Shown here: one piece after another, positions 44,481 through 56,094 of the stretch
How the letters are laid out: each line of letters starts with the position of its first letter
How positions within the stretch are numbered: the stretch's first letter is position 1
DNA from: Armigeres subalbatus
Lineage: Eukaryota > Arthropoda > Insecta > Diptera > Culicidae
Assembly (NCBI RefSeq): GCF_024139115.2
Contig: NC_085141.1
Span: 398,500,042 to 398,564,041 of the forward strand
Reading direction: 5' to 3'
DNA: 64,000 bases
Notes under the pieces: generated by a model
Seen by the model: only the letters and a program-made list of their open reading frames with translations
The model's database searches: none
Told to the model about the DNA's origin: nothing
Position numbers and translations under genes: made by a program

Positions 44481-47400
44481 TCAGTTTACGCCGAACCACG
44501 TCGTCACCAATTATATATCATGCCGTTGCCAATTAAATTCCGTTCAGCGCACAGGTCTAGTAGGAATGCTTTTACGCCTATTTCTGATAATTTTTATGAA
44601 ATTTGAAGCTTAATACCCTTCCACATACTGATTCAAAAAATAGTTCTCTACATTAGCATCATTTTCGGCGTAGGTGACTCTCAATTGTTTGTATGATTGA
44701 ACATTAAGCTCATAGGTTAGGCATTAGTTTTTATTCCAATCACTATGAAGCAATGCAATATTTGATTTATTCGCCAACGCTTCAAATTCAACTAGAAAAG
44801 ACAGCTTTTACAAACTAACTTTCAAACATCACTCGAGTGCCCCTAATCCACTTCTACACGACAATGACATTGATTCCAAAATTGATTCTTATGAGTGCAC
44901 TGCACCAGTTTTTGCGTTGCCACTTGCATTCCCCATCTAGCAAACCACGATCGCTGCCATTGCTCCCAAATACCGCCTACCAAGAGCTGCTCGCTGCTGG
45001 GTGCCTTTCTATGCACCTACCAAGCAATGTTTGCCATGCACTCTGCTCTACAATTTGCTCTTTTCGCCAATCTACCAACCGCCATCCGCCGCGCTGCTGG
45101 TTGCTGCCCCATGAAGACATCTCACCCGCTGACTGACTCCGTTGGAAACGATGAACGAGTGCGGGTCTTTCTACAAACAAGCAAAATCCTGTTTACCATC
45201 GCGCGCGGCCACACTATTGCTCGCGAGAGCTCATACACCACTCCACCCGGCCGCCACCAGAGCCGATTTGCTCCAGTTCTCCTCCTAACCAAACCTAATA
45301 AGGCGGCGGCGCCGTGTATGATTTCGCTTTCTTCGGAGTAAATCCCCCCCGAGGTCCAGCACAGGGCTCGAGTCGAACTCGAATCTGTGACCGCAAGTAC
45401 CGCAAATAGGGTGGACCGTATTTAGCTCCAAAAATGTTGCTATTAGATCAATTTTTGTATTTCAGTCAATAATCATTAGTTTCTCCTTTGATTCCTTATA
45501 ATATCTGATAGTAAGTAAGTTTTAATTTTTTTTAAATTCATGGAGAAATGTGACACTGAATTTTAAACATTCAAAATTGCAAAAAAAAAAATTAAAAAAC
45601 AAACTTAGAAATAGATCAGTTCCCATGATTTTCAGTCCGATCGGAATATTGGAACAACCTACCCACGGAAACCAGCTCATGTTCGAGGGATTACTTTTTC
45701 TGTCTGTTGCGGAATTCAAGAGCAATGCCGGCAACCATCAACCCGGCGAAGCGCGCTGAGGCCGATCCGAGAATGGCAATGTCAATGTTTGGTTAAATTT
45801 ATTATTTATAATGCGAGGAATTTGCTCGGCAAAGTTGGTTTGGCCGTCGAGGGGACACGGAAGAGACGCAAAAAACTGACATTGTTCAATGGTGAAATGC
45901 GAGAGTTTTAGGATAGATCAGACAGGCCAAGAAAGGGTGACTGTTTGGAGAAGCGGTAATCGTTGTTTGGATTCAATTGAGATGATTTATTTAAGGATTT
46001 CTAGAAGGCAGGAAATCCTTGAAGTAAAAACACATCTTTCAATGTGCGTTTGTTTTCTCGAATTAAATCACATACCATTTATTTATATTTGTCATGAGTT
46101 CAAAAGTAAGCTATCTATTATATAACAGATTTTTTTTTTGAATTTCCACCCGAATAACTTTGAGACTTGTATTTCAGCCTTTTGGTGCAAATTGTGGTTT
46201 TTGAAGTGATTAATATAGTTCAAGCTTTTCACCCCACAGCCACAGTATTTCAAAATCGCTCATTATATTCATGGTTAATCTTCAACCCTGATGAAGCAAC
46301 CATCATTGATAAATCTAAACTCTTAGCATTATTGAATTCTTTTCAATTTGCCATGTTGTCGGTGTTTTCTTTAATAATCTTTAATAATTGTTCAGCAACT
46401 ACAAATGCTGTTCAGCAACAACTCATGCATTTCCACTGCTGAACGCATCTTAGTGCTCCATCTCGTTGGCATATTTCACCATACTTAATATCAATGTGAC
46501 CCAATCAGCAAAACAAGACAATGCCCCTAATGCTTACAGCCGAAAATTACGAACTCACTTTACATCACACAATGCAATGAATCGCAGCCGCTGACTAACT
46601 GCCTGACTGCCGCGGCGGCTGTGTGTAATTGAGGTATCACCTTGCCAAAATCTAATCCAAAAAGGGCCACTGGAACATGCTGCTCTGCAATTTATGTGTA
46701 GACACAACTCAGCAACTCCCACGCCACGCGATTAAATCACCCAAATCAAGCCAACCCGCCTCCTGCTGGCAGCTCGCCACACCATCATCCGTCTTGGAAG
46801 CATGTTCCATCTGAGGTGAATTATGCGAGAGCTCTCCATCTCATCCTCCGCGCAGCGCCAGCGTTCCTACATACGCTAAATCGCATGGCGTGCAAATCTC
46901 GTGATAATGTGCTGTAATCTTCTGGACAATTAGTCAAGTGCACGCAAATTTCCCTCCGTCGACCCTTCGTCGCACCGAAACGGCGCCAATGTTCACGTTT
47001 TGGCCCGAATTTGCCTTTTTCTCGCTTTGTGTACTCCATCGTAACCTTCTTTCCATCATCGGTTTAGCTGGTCGGTGTGCTGAGGTGCATGTTGTAGAGC
47101 TTGTAAGCATGTCCATAAAACGTTCCCATCATGGTGCTTCCCACGATGGCAGGTGTTCTCAAACGCGGTTCTAATTATATGCCCGGGTGATGTCGAAAAT
47201 CATGGTTCATAAAATGTCAGCAAATTTTTTATAGACTTTTGGATGTTTAGGAAATCTTCTAGGGATTTTGAATACCCTAACCAAACTAGCGGATACTAAT
47301 GTTTGCAAATCGTTTGAGCTTCCATAAATCAGTAGGTTCAGACTCGAATAACATTTTAAAGAATCTCTTATAAAAGAAAAAAACAGTAGGGAGTGTCTCC

Positions 47401-47564
47401 TAGTTGCGTGTTTCGCTTAAGACTTGTTTTAAGTCAACATTACGCAGTAATATGAAAACCAATAGAAAGCTATAGACTATAGGTAACTTTTCTCCGAAGT
47501 AACTGTCGTATTGCTTTACACACTGGAAGAGAAAAAATATGAAGTAAAATGCTTATGGAAATAA
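44481..47564. other. 3.1 kb mostly unique DNA, no recognised gene
   Basis: GC-richer patches at 44.85-45.35 and 46.55-47.15 kb are open in more than one frame, but none shows a domain. A 148-codon frame (44895-45341) does begin with ATG. It has no recognisable fold or codon pattern and overlaps another open frame, so I do not call it. A 91-codon frame near 46.2 kb starts on TTG. Confidence 0.4.
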
Positions 47565-48104
47565 TAGGGTAAAACGACCTATTATGGAGGGGATAAGCAC
47601 CGTGTCAAAACAAAATTGATTCCAAAAATTCTTTAAAAATTACCTGTTGGTCTTTTTCCACATTGCTGTAGTCGAATAGGTTGCTCGTTAACTATAGTTT
47701 CGTAAATATTACGTCAATTGTGCTAAACTTATGTTGTTTTGTTTTTATCACAATAAAAACATACTACCGCAATAATAGGAAGTAGTTGCCTATCGTTGCG
47801 ACATTTGCTCAAGGTCAGTCCTATTGTTGCGGTATTGCATGTAGTTCTTATGGAGATCGATACCACAACAATGGGACCTTAGCACTACCGCAATAATAGG
47901 CTCAAAGGATTCAAATTTTTAATGAAAAATGTTAATTTTTCATAATTTTGAACGGAATTTCGTCAAACAAAAGCTGTTCTAGTCGTTAATTCGAAGAGTT
48001 TTAGCGTATCCACAATTGTTTTTAATTCTATTATATCCAGAATGGACTATTTTGACACTACCGCAACATTAGGACATACCACAACGATAGGACGTTTTAC
48101 CCTA
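47565..48104. mobile_element. TA MITE with GGGTAAAACG ends and internal CCGCAATA boxes
   Basis: It starts TAGGGTAAAACGACC and ends GGACGTTTTACCCTA, so TA flanks a GGGTAAAACG inverted end. Inside, 'accgcaataatagg' and variants occur near 47766 and 47886, with related forms near 47833, 47870, 48059 and 48079, on both strands. No coding sequence. Confidence 0.75.
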
Positions 48105-49058
48105 GTTAATGTATTTTAGAAGCCTTTTGTGGCAAAAAAAATACAAAGTAATGGCTTTCAATAGTAAAATGGGAGAAACTACGTTTGCATGTAGTTGCCA
48201 TACCATATATGAAAAGGGCCTTTTTTTAGAAAATCTTTAAAATGATTAATCCACCTAAAAGTGAGATAAAAATTTTGCTAAACCATCAAAACCAGATATG
48301 AGCCTAGTGTCCTCAGGAAAGTTGTAGCGGATGGTATTTCAAGCCACTTTGCCAAAAACACTTCATACCTATGACTTATATAGTACGAGATATGTGACAT
48401 TTTCTGTGAAAGGTCGCTGACATCAGCTTTTTGAGCATAACAAAAAAATACACGATTCTTTAGAACATTGCGATGCTCTAACTCTTAAAATTGAAAAGTT
48501 ATTTGAGAAAATGTGTTTTTTCTAGGAGTGTTTAGGAATTGTGTAACTTGTTTCTGCACAAAATGGCGCACACGACTTTGCAGTACACTGAAACTGCTGT
48601 ATGTTTACTTTTATCTCGTGGTTGAAGCTTGTGTTTACACGAAATTACACGTGAGTGATATAGATTTCAAATGTCCCACTTTTTGTCTTATTTGTACACT
48701 AAGTTTATGTGAATGCATCCTATAGCATTTTCAAAAATTAACCTTTGATAGGTGGGCAATAGGCCAATAGTATATTGCAACATGGTGAACTGAGCTGATG
48801 TCTGTATGTGTGTATGTGTGAAAGTATAGACATTTTATAGACCCATTTTTTGGAATTTAGCAATTAACAATTTGTCATCGAAAACTGCATTCCATTATTT
48901 ATTATTGAAGAAAGGTGGGGTGCGTTCTCTAAGAAAAGATTGCAGAAGTAAGTAAGGCTAAGAGGGAAAATAATTTTTTATAAGAAAAGATTGTTTTCCA
49001 GATTAATCGCGAATAGGTCGTATGGCCGAATGTGGCATTTGACGTCTCATATCTTCAT
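48105..49058. other. Unassigned AT-rich DNA
   Basis: No gene seen. A short (TG/TATG)n run lies near 48802-48822. Confidence 0.4.
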
Positions 49059-49415
49059 TTTTCAATATGAAAAGTGAGAAATAAGAAGTTTGAAGTGATG
49101 AGTGAGCATATAGGAGTCTCTCTTCTCTTTTTGCTCTTATCAGTTCACGCAGTGAGAAATGATAAGTAAGAAACGAGTGGTGAAAAGTGAGAAATGAGGG
49201 TTCAGAAAAGAGAAGTGAGACATCTTACTTTTCAATCTTCATCTCATACTTCTCACTGTGAAAAGTGAGCAGTGCGAAGTGAGTAGTGAGACGTCCAACT
49301 TCTCACTTCTACTTACTTTTCACAGAGAGAAATGTGAGATGAGGTGTGAGAAGTGAGTCTCACTACTCACTTTTCACTCCCCATTTCTAACATTTCACTG
49401 TGAAAAGTGAGAAGT
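49059..49415. repeat. AAAAGTGAGAAGTGAG purine-rich array
   Basis: Imperfect units 'aaaagtgagaagtgag' on the plus strand alternate with stretches of the complement ('cttctcacttttcac'). Inverted blocks are therefore interleaved. A related array flanks the foldback element at 53580-53679 and 54667-54740. Confidence 0.85.
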
Positions 49416-49422
49416 TCATATT

Positions 49423-50558
49423 TATTTATTTATTTATTGTACATCGTCTTCAACTTATAAATTGCACAGATTGATTGTTTGACTTAATCCTTTTTTTTAA
49501 ACTAATTTGCTAACATTAAAGTCGAAAAAACAACACACTTCGTTGAATAGTCTGCAGCATAAGTCCAATGAATTATTTTGACCGTAATGTGTCCGGTGGC
49601 CACGGATCCATAATAGTTGACGATTCCTGAGTTGACGAGATGGTGCATGAAATCGAGCATTCTCGAGGATGTAACGGCAGTCAATGTTGCATGTTATGAC
49701 GTCGAAAATAAACATCCTCTGAAGCATCACTCGATGGTCTGCCAATGGTTGCAAGTCAATTAAAGCCCAACGATTTCGGTATGGAGACAGGTTTGATGGA
49801 TCGTTCCATGGTAAGCGGCCCAAGGCGTAGTTGATGAAGCGTTTTTGTATTCTATCGATGCGTTCAATGTGAACGGAATGATACGGAGCCCAGATTTGCT
49901 TTCCCATACTCTAGTATGCTCCGAATTAATGCACAATATAATTATTTGAGAGCATCATCGAACTGTGCTGTATTCCGCCGTAAGAATCCAAGGATAGCAT
50001 TGGCCTTAGCGATGGTAACTGATAAATGTTTCGTAAAACGAAGGTTACTGTCGAGAACGATTCCATTCCAAGATCGACGCAACCCTCTGAAGCGCTGAGT
50101 AATTCAGCCAATAGTCATAGGTTATAGAAGAGCGGCAACGAGTGAATGTTATGATTTTGCATTTAGTCGGGTTCATCTGCATACCATCGATCTTGCACCA
50201 GTTTGTAACATTTACAATACCAGTATGTAAAGCACAACAGTCTACGAGCGATTTTGTGACACTGTTTTGACTGTTTTCCGGAGTTCAGGTTGCTACACAG
50301 ATCATTGACGAAAAGAATGAAGATGAGCGGACCTAGAATACTGCCCTGCGGTACTCCAGAGGGAATGTCATAGGCATCAGACTTGGCGCCATGTACTTTG
50401 ACGATAGCCTTGCGAGAGGATAAGTACGATTTTAACCACCGAATGATCCATGTAGGTAAGCTAAGTCGGTCAGGTTTTGCTATCGCTAGTGCATGTGGCA
50501 CCTTGTCAAACGCCTTTGAAAAGTCAAAATAAATAGCGTCGACTCTGTCTAATACCAA
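49423..50558 (-). mobile_element. 5'-truncated non-LTR retrotransposon with (TAAA)n tail
   Basis: The minus strand keeps reverse-transcriptase blocks DAIYFDFSKAFDKVPH and SGVPQGSILGPLIFILFVNDL, then loses the catalytic YADD region through a deletion/frameshift near 50.27 kb. A C-terminal piece follows (IERIDRIQKRFINYALGRLPW; 49907-49497). The 3' end is an aataaataaataaata tail at about 49423-49440. The left truncation abuts the 54-bp array. Inactive. Confidence 0.85.
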
Positions 50559-50559
50559 A

Positions 50560-50945
50560 CAAACTGTCTACAGATAAATATAATATTTCTTCGCCTCATT
50601 CCAGATGCAGACTTTATTTCAAAAAAATTGAATCATATCTACAATTGGATAATATAACTAGTCATACTAGACTGCAGTCTAGCCAAAATGTTTATTTCTA
50701 AAGAAGGAATCATATCCACAATTGAAATATTCAAACACGGGCGCAGGTAAACATCCACTTTTTTAAGAAGGTATAACATCTACCCTTGCCTTAATCAAAG
50801 CAAGCGCCTTCTTTAAAAGAAAATAGAACATATCCGCCATTGCTTCATTTCTGACAAGGAAGAAGGGATAACATCCACCATTGCTTTAATCCGGACAAGC
50901 GCTTACGTTTAAACAAGGAATCACATCTTCCATTCCACCTAGGTT
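50560..50945. repeat. ~54-bp tandem array, left block
   Basis: Units of the type 'atccaccattgccttaatcc' + 'ggacaagcgcct' + 'aaagaaggg' recur with 44-60 base spacing. The block begins at the retrotransposon truncation point and is split from its continuation at 51330 by two insertions. Confidence 0.8.
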
Positions 50946-50973
50946 TTTTTTTACACGGTTTGGTTTTAGTCGT

Positions 50974-51202
50974 TTAAGGTCACTCCTGACGGAATCCAAG
51001 TTTCAAAGTACTCGCGTTTTCGGGGGCACACCACTCGATAAGGAAGCAACGCACAACTGTCATTTTTATTATTTCACGCATGCTGCGACGCAGCAAAGCT
51101 AAGTCAACAAAAATGACAGTTGTGCGCCGCCTCCGTATCGAGTGGTGTGCCCCCGAAAACGCGAGCACTTTGAAACGTGGATTCCGTCAGGAGTGACCTT
51201 AA
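50974..51202. mobile_element. TTAA palindromic MITE, 229 bp
   Basis: TTAA lies at 50974-50977 and 51199-51202. Arms beginning GGTCACTCCTGACGGAATCC mirror each other for about 90 bases, including 'cgcgttttcgggggcacacc'. A deleted copy lies at 25504-25595 and a short relic near 59425-59460. TTAA duplication suggests mobilisation by a piggyBac-type transposase. Confidence 0.85.
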
Positions 51203-51204
51203 GA

Positions 51205-51330
51205 CCTTCAGCATCAATGAAACAATGAGTTAACCCCACGAAAAAATTTACAAAAAATCAAAAAAAAATCAGAAGGTATTTAAAAAGCTGTGAAAAATCA
51301 GGTTACCCGAGAAATTAATGAATTCAAATT
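51205..51330 (+). repeat. Dispersed repeat, copy 2
   Basis: This is the reverse complement of 15915-16030: 'tgaaacaatgagttaacc', 'ggtatttaaaaagct', 'gaaaaatcaggtta'. It sits between the TTAA palindrome and the resumed 54-bp array. Confidence 0.6.
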
Positions 51331-51595
51331 CAAACCTTTAAAAAGGGGTTACATCCACCATTGCTTCATTTTTGGCAAGCGCCTGCTTTTAAAGAAGAGA
51401 TCACACTCACAATTGCCTTAATCCGGGCAAACACCTTCTTTTAAATAAGGGATCGTATCCACCATTGCCTTAATCCGGACAAGCGCCTATTTTCAAGAAG
51501 GAACCACATCCACCTTTGCCTTAATCCAGGATAACACCTATTTGAAAGAAAGGATCACATCCGCCATTACCTTAATCCAGGCAAACGGCCATACC
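51330..51595. repeat. ~54-bp tandem array, right block
   Basis: Five units with the motif 'atccaccattgccttaatcc' occur near 51352, 51405, 51459, 51509 and 51563. Unit and orientation are the same as in the left block. Confidence 0.82.
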
Positions 51596-52403
51596 CGGCT
51601 TATGTATGCTTTCTTCGAAAGAATCACGTCTTATCGACCGGTGCGGTGTTATATTAGATCAGTACAACTTTGTCAAAGAGGTAAAGTTGTGGCGTGAATT
51701 CCCGAGGCCCTTGTGAAGTATTTTTAGAGCGCCTCTTTTTTAATAAAGGCCAACTTCATCACCTGTTATGACTCAAACCAGATTTAAGCGCATGACTAAG
51801 CACCGCTCATGGGTTAGGAAGTCCCTAAGGAAAACATTAAACGAATCACATGATTTTGTGTTGGATTGATTTGAACCACGGTTTTCGTCTTCGAGTTTTC
51901 AAAATAACTGCGTTTACAGTAAATTGGGGAACGGTTCGGGACTACATCTCATAGCTCCCATTTCCATCCCATTAAAAACAAAGCAATGAAAAGGTATTTG
52001 ATTTTTTATTTATTTTTGTGATTTTTTTCAGCGGTGAGCCCGCATGTTAGCAAAAAGAAGCGACAAGATTGGTTCTGTATTTCTCTGTTTTGCAAAGAGA
52101 AGAATATATGTTCAGTGAGATGGAAAACGGAACAGTTCCCCTATTTAGTCGCTTACCAAGGTGGCTTCACTCACATGAATTACCTTTTCATCAAACCAAA
52201 GATTCGTTTACCGTGGCGCTTGCGGAGATGCAGAGCATTCCTCTTATAATCTTATAATAATGAGTATCAAACTAATTCTCCTCTCCTAATCCTAAATTAA
52301 CTGTAAGGGCGTAACCGGCTCATACTATTCGAGCAGCTGTTTCTTACTCAATTGAAAGGTTCCCGAGCCTCTTATAAAAAGGTTGAATTTGGAAGCAAAA
52401 AGA
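51596..52403. other. Unassigned DNA
   Basis: No convincing gene. Short frames near 52.05-52.25 kb lack domains. Confidence 0.4.
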
Positions 52404-52608
52404 CAGGAACTCCGTCTTCGACCAGAGGTCGTGCAGACTGATCACTTAAACACCTAGACAACGGACAGGACATATAACACCCAGTGGACCGATGGAGAAT
52501 TTTTCGATCACGAAAAGTTTCCTCCTTACCGGGGCGGGAATCGAACCCACACTCTATAGCCCATGCGTCTAGACGATTGACGTCGCTAACCGCACGGCCA
52601 CGAAGCCC
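52404..52608 (-). mobile_element. tRNA-derived SINE (Leu/Ser-like head)
   Basis: On the minus strand the element starts 'gggcttcgtggccgtgcgg' with an A-box-like 'tggccgtgcggttagc'. About 45 bases later comes the B-box-like 'gggttcgattcccgcc', then a body with 'cttttcgtgatcg', 'gtgttatatgtcctgtcc' and 'ctctggtcgaagacgg'. The longer spacing between boxes resembles Leu/Ser tRNAs. No clean target duplication was found, so the 3' boundary is approximate. Different family from the element at 4103. Confidence 0.7.
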
Positions 52609-53317
52609 ACCTGGTAGCCTTTTGGTACAACTTTTTGTATGAAAAAATTAAAAATATTTCTTCATACCTGGCAACTGCTGCCGTAAAAACTTTCCGATCA
52701 CATTTCTGAAACGCAATCTGAAAGACATATCTTTGTGCATTTTAAACATGAGCAGAGGATTCGTCTAGCGAGCAAATGTATGCTATTAACAGTTATCTAT
52801 CTGCGCAGACTATATTCTTATATTCTGGTTTTGATTTAGCTCAATACCATAAAACCACGCTGATAAATAAATATGAAGTATGCTTCAGCATAATCACATA
52901 AGTCTTAAATGAAATAAGTTTGAATAAGGTTAAATAGAATTTGAATTAGAAAAAAATCCCATGATTCCTATATTTTTATATACATATTTACTGATATAAA
53001 GCTGAACTGATATGAAATTAATCAGATTTGGGAGCACCCACTCCACGATGAATTCCTTTGAAAGTGGCACAAATTCTGGGGTATTTCTTTATCGCCAATG
53101 GTAAACGGGAACACGCTATCACATACTGCTTCTTCTGTTACTATAATTCAAATGGCCGCAAAGCAGTTATTGGACTTTGAGAAAATGAAATTAGAATTGC
53201 GTACATAATGTAAAATCAATTTAATAAAAATTACGTGGAAAAAATTTAAAATTTCGTTTCGTTTTGAAAAATTTCGAGTTAAATGGACGTTGATTTCGTA
53301 TCGTTTCGAAGTATCGA

Positions 53318-53392
53318 AAGTAATATATATTTCGTTTCGTTTCGTTTCGAATCAACATAGACATTTTAAATCTCGTTTCGTTTCGTTTCGTT
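53318..53392. repeat. (TTTCG)n microsatellite
   Basis: Runs of tttcg at 53334-53350 and 53375-53391 lie in a stretch where tttcg-like words extend back to about 53255. Confidence 0.85.
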
Positions 53393-53579
53393 AGGAAAAA
53401 GTGTCTTATCGCATACCCTTACTGCATTAGGTCAGTTTTGTGTGAAGCAAACACATCTCTGTGTTATTGATTTTAAGCGTGTAAACATTATTCTCGCAAA
53501 CTCTCCCAAACTTTCTGCTTTGTTGAACTTTTGAGTTAAATTCCGTTGGTCAATTAGTGAAATTTGTTTCCCTAGTAAG

Positions 53580-53679
53580 TGTGGGAAGTGAGATATGAGG
53601 AGTGCGAGTTGAAAGTACGAAGTGAAAAGTGAGATGCATGAAAAGAGAAGTCAGTAGATTTAAGAGAGAAGTGATAAAT
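53580..53679. repeat. AAGTGAGA purine-rich flank
   Basis: 'gtgggaagtgagatatgagg'-type units adjoin the left end of the foldback element. Their complement ('cttctctcctgatttctc') adjoins its right end, so the array may belong to the element's outer ends. Confidence 0.7.
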
Positions 53680-54666
53680 GAGTTCTCGCTGAGCCCGGGC
53701 CACCATTTGCACGAGGTTCTTGAAAATGCTTAGATTTATGATCATTCGAAAGCTTTCGGCGAGTATTATCAAGGATCCGAGATAAATTTTATAAAAAAAT
53801 GGACTTTTCGTTAGTTATACGCGAAATCACTTTCACGGACCCCTCGATTTTTGCCAATTCTTGACTCACCAAAACTGTCATAGCTCCAACATTTCTCAAC
53901 CAATCTAATAGATATGCATATCGTTGGAAAAACGAAGAGTGAGACCTCAGTTTGCAATAATAAAAATGGAGGTAGCCATATTGAATTTGGCAGCAATCTT
54001 GGATTAATTTTAGAAAACTATTTTACGGCTAGGTTTGCAACCACCGATTATGAATAACTCAAAACTTTCGAGCCTTTCAAATAAAATTCTGTATTTTTTG
54101 CTCATCATTTTCAGAACATATCTGGCGTAGCATAGTGTATGAAAACAAGGAACTGACGTCGTAGTATCATATTAACCATTAAAATAATGTCCGTTGATCA
54201 GTTGGGCCTTAATAAAATAATTTGGTAAATCAAACATAACTTTTGATAGAAAAAACATGATTTTTGGACACAATGCACAATAAAAACTAAGCTTTCTATC
54301 GAGGTATTAATATTCAAAATTGGTGGTTGCAAACCTAGCGAAAAAAAGTTGGCGGCCAAAATCAATATGGCTGCCTCTATTTTTATTATTGCAAATTGGG
54401 GACACACTCTTCCTCTTTCCTACGACATGTTGATCTCTTAGATTGGTTGAGAAATGTTGGAGTTATGACAGTTTTGGTGAGTCAAGAATTGATAAAAATC
54501 GAGGGGTCGATAAAAGTTATTTCGCGTATAACTAGCGAGGGGTCCACCTTTTATAAAATTTACCTCGGATCCTTAATATACTCGCCGAAAGCTTTCGAAT
54601 GATCATAATTTAGGCATTTTTAAGAACTTCGTGCAAATAGTGGCCCGGTCTCAGCGAGAATTACTC
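53680..54666. mobile_element. Long-inverted-repeat foldback element, copy 1 (~1 kb)
   Basis: It begins GAGTTCTCGCTGAG and ends CTCAGCGAGAATTACTC. Arms of about 360 bases pair, including 'cgaaagctttcggcgagtat', 'gacccctcgatttttg' and 'gactcaccaaaactgtcat'. The centre is unique. It has no transposase. Copy 2 of the same family is at 60318-61488. Confidence 0.85.
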
Positions 54667-54762
54667 ACTTCTCTCCTGATTTCTCAATATTCTTTTCTCC
54701 CTTCGCACTGCTCATTTTTTAGTTCTCATTTCCCAATGTCTATAATTTACTACACCCCGGAA

Positions 54763-55075
54763 ATAATTATAACGCCTTCACTGATTTTCATACAAAATGC
54801 TCATGTTTGAGGATCAAAATCAAGATTTCTTACGATTAGAAGTAGGACATTTTCGGCATCCCAGCACGAAACTATAAAGCCACTACTTTTGTATATTTTG
54901 TATTTGCGCCTTGTCAGTAAACATGCACACAAAAAACAATCATTAATTGAAAATTTGTGTAATTTTAGGCTGGGATGCAAAAAATATCCTACTTCAAATC
55001 GCTAGAAATCGAGATGTTGATGCTCAAAAATGACCATTTTGTTTGAAAATCAGCGAATGCGTTACATATAATTAT
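54763..55075. mobile_element. Foldback MITE, ~310 bp
   Basis: Bases 54763-54863 are mirrored by 54969-55075: 'ctgattttcatacaaaatg', 'gaagtaggacattttcggc', 'atcccagc'. Arms of about 95 bases flank a ~105-base spacer. It directly adjoins the tRNA-like sequence at 55077. Confidence 0.8.
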
Positions 55076-55076
55076 G

Positions 55077-55146
55077 GGCTGGGAATCGAACCCATGACCG
55101 TTCACTTATAAGGCGAACGTGTAGCCAACTACGCTACGGGACCCCC
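55077..55146 (-). other. tRNA-Ile(UAU)-like sequence, pseudogene or SINE head
   Basis: The minus strand reads 'tcccgtagcgtagttggc', an anticodon arm with loop cttataa (anticodon TAU-type), and a T-arm 'tgggttcgattccca'. D, anticodon and T stems are plausible, but the acceptor arm (ggtcccg against gcccat) does not pair. It is therefore a pseudogene or SINE head. Confidence 0.6.
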
Positions 55147-55857
55147 CTTTCTGGGTCAATTATAACGAAATTCTGGGTAAAATGGCCTCAGCGGGTGATA
55201 TTTACACTGCGTGAGTTTCATTGCGACATTTCCAGTGGTTTCGAAATTGCATTTATTTGAACGTCCGCGAGAAAATTTTGCACACTTACCCCAACAATTC
55301 ACATTTACAACAAGATGTAAATAATCCAATTTCATGCCAACTACTCAAAAAAACACCAGTGTTGCGACAGATCGAAAGAAACTAGGCTAGAATGAAAGGA
55401 AGACCCGTGTTGTTTCAGGTCTTGTACAAAATCTTATAAGTTCATTCAAGAAAATACGAGGAAGACAAAAGGGTTCAAGCATTTTTGGACATTAAAATTA
55501 CAATATATTTGTATCTGTCAGAAGTTAAATCGTGATCCCAAATTCACTTCATTGTCTATAAATATAGCACAAATAACATATTAATTTTTTTGTAGTTATA
55601 ACATTAACATTAAACGAGCATAGAAAGTGCTTAATCATGGATTCGTTTTGTTGGGGTCATCAACAAATCGTTTTTTTTTAAAATGACCTTGTTACATCTA
55701 ATTTATAGAAACCTGTAAACACGGAAAAGAGGCTTGAGAATCCTACAATCACAATTGCGTGCTTCAATCATTTAATTTTTTTCATAGCAGAAAATCCAAC
55801 TATCTCAGGTGTTACACTTGGGACTTGTACTTGGGAACACTTCTGGGATCACAAACC

Positions 55858-56094
55858 GGGACTGATTTGCGATTTGGGCGTAACTTATTTTGTAAACAAA
55901 CATTTCTTCATGGATTCCGGAGAATGCAAGCATTTTCATCCTAAACTAATTCCCTTATCTAGTAGAGAAAAGCTTAATATGTCGGATCCATACCATGGTT
56001 TCCTCATGAAATGCTTGTTTTAGCAGGAATTCGCCTTCCAATGTTTGTTTACAAAATAAGTTACGCCCAAATCGCAAAGCGGTCCCGAAACGCT
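55858..56094. mobile_element. Inverted-repeat element with GTAAACAAACATT arms
   Basis: Bases 55858-55906 (tttgcgatttgggcgtaact, then tattttgtaaacaaacatt) are mirrored at 56046-56094. The arms are about 47 bases with one or two mismatches. Internal DNA has no frame. Confidence 0.7.

Noticed and set aside
44895..45341. 148-codon plus frame in a GC-richer patch
   Set aside because: Although ATG-initiated, it shows no domain, no regular composition and overlaps another open frame; chance is likely in GC-richer DNA.
45360..45412. Possible tRNA B box (gagttcgactcgag, minus strand)
   Set aside because: No A box at a suitable distance and no cloverleaf could be drawn.
46167..46442. 91-codon plus frame with hydrophobic segments
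   Set aside because: It opens on TTG, has no ATG at a useful position and no recognised domain.
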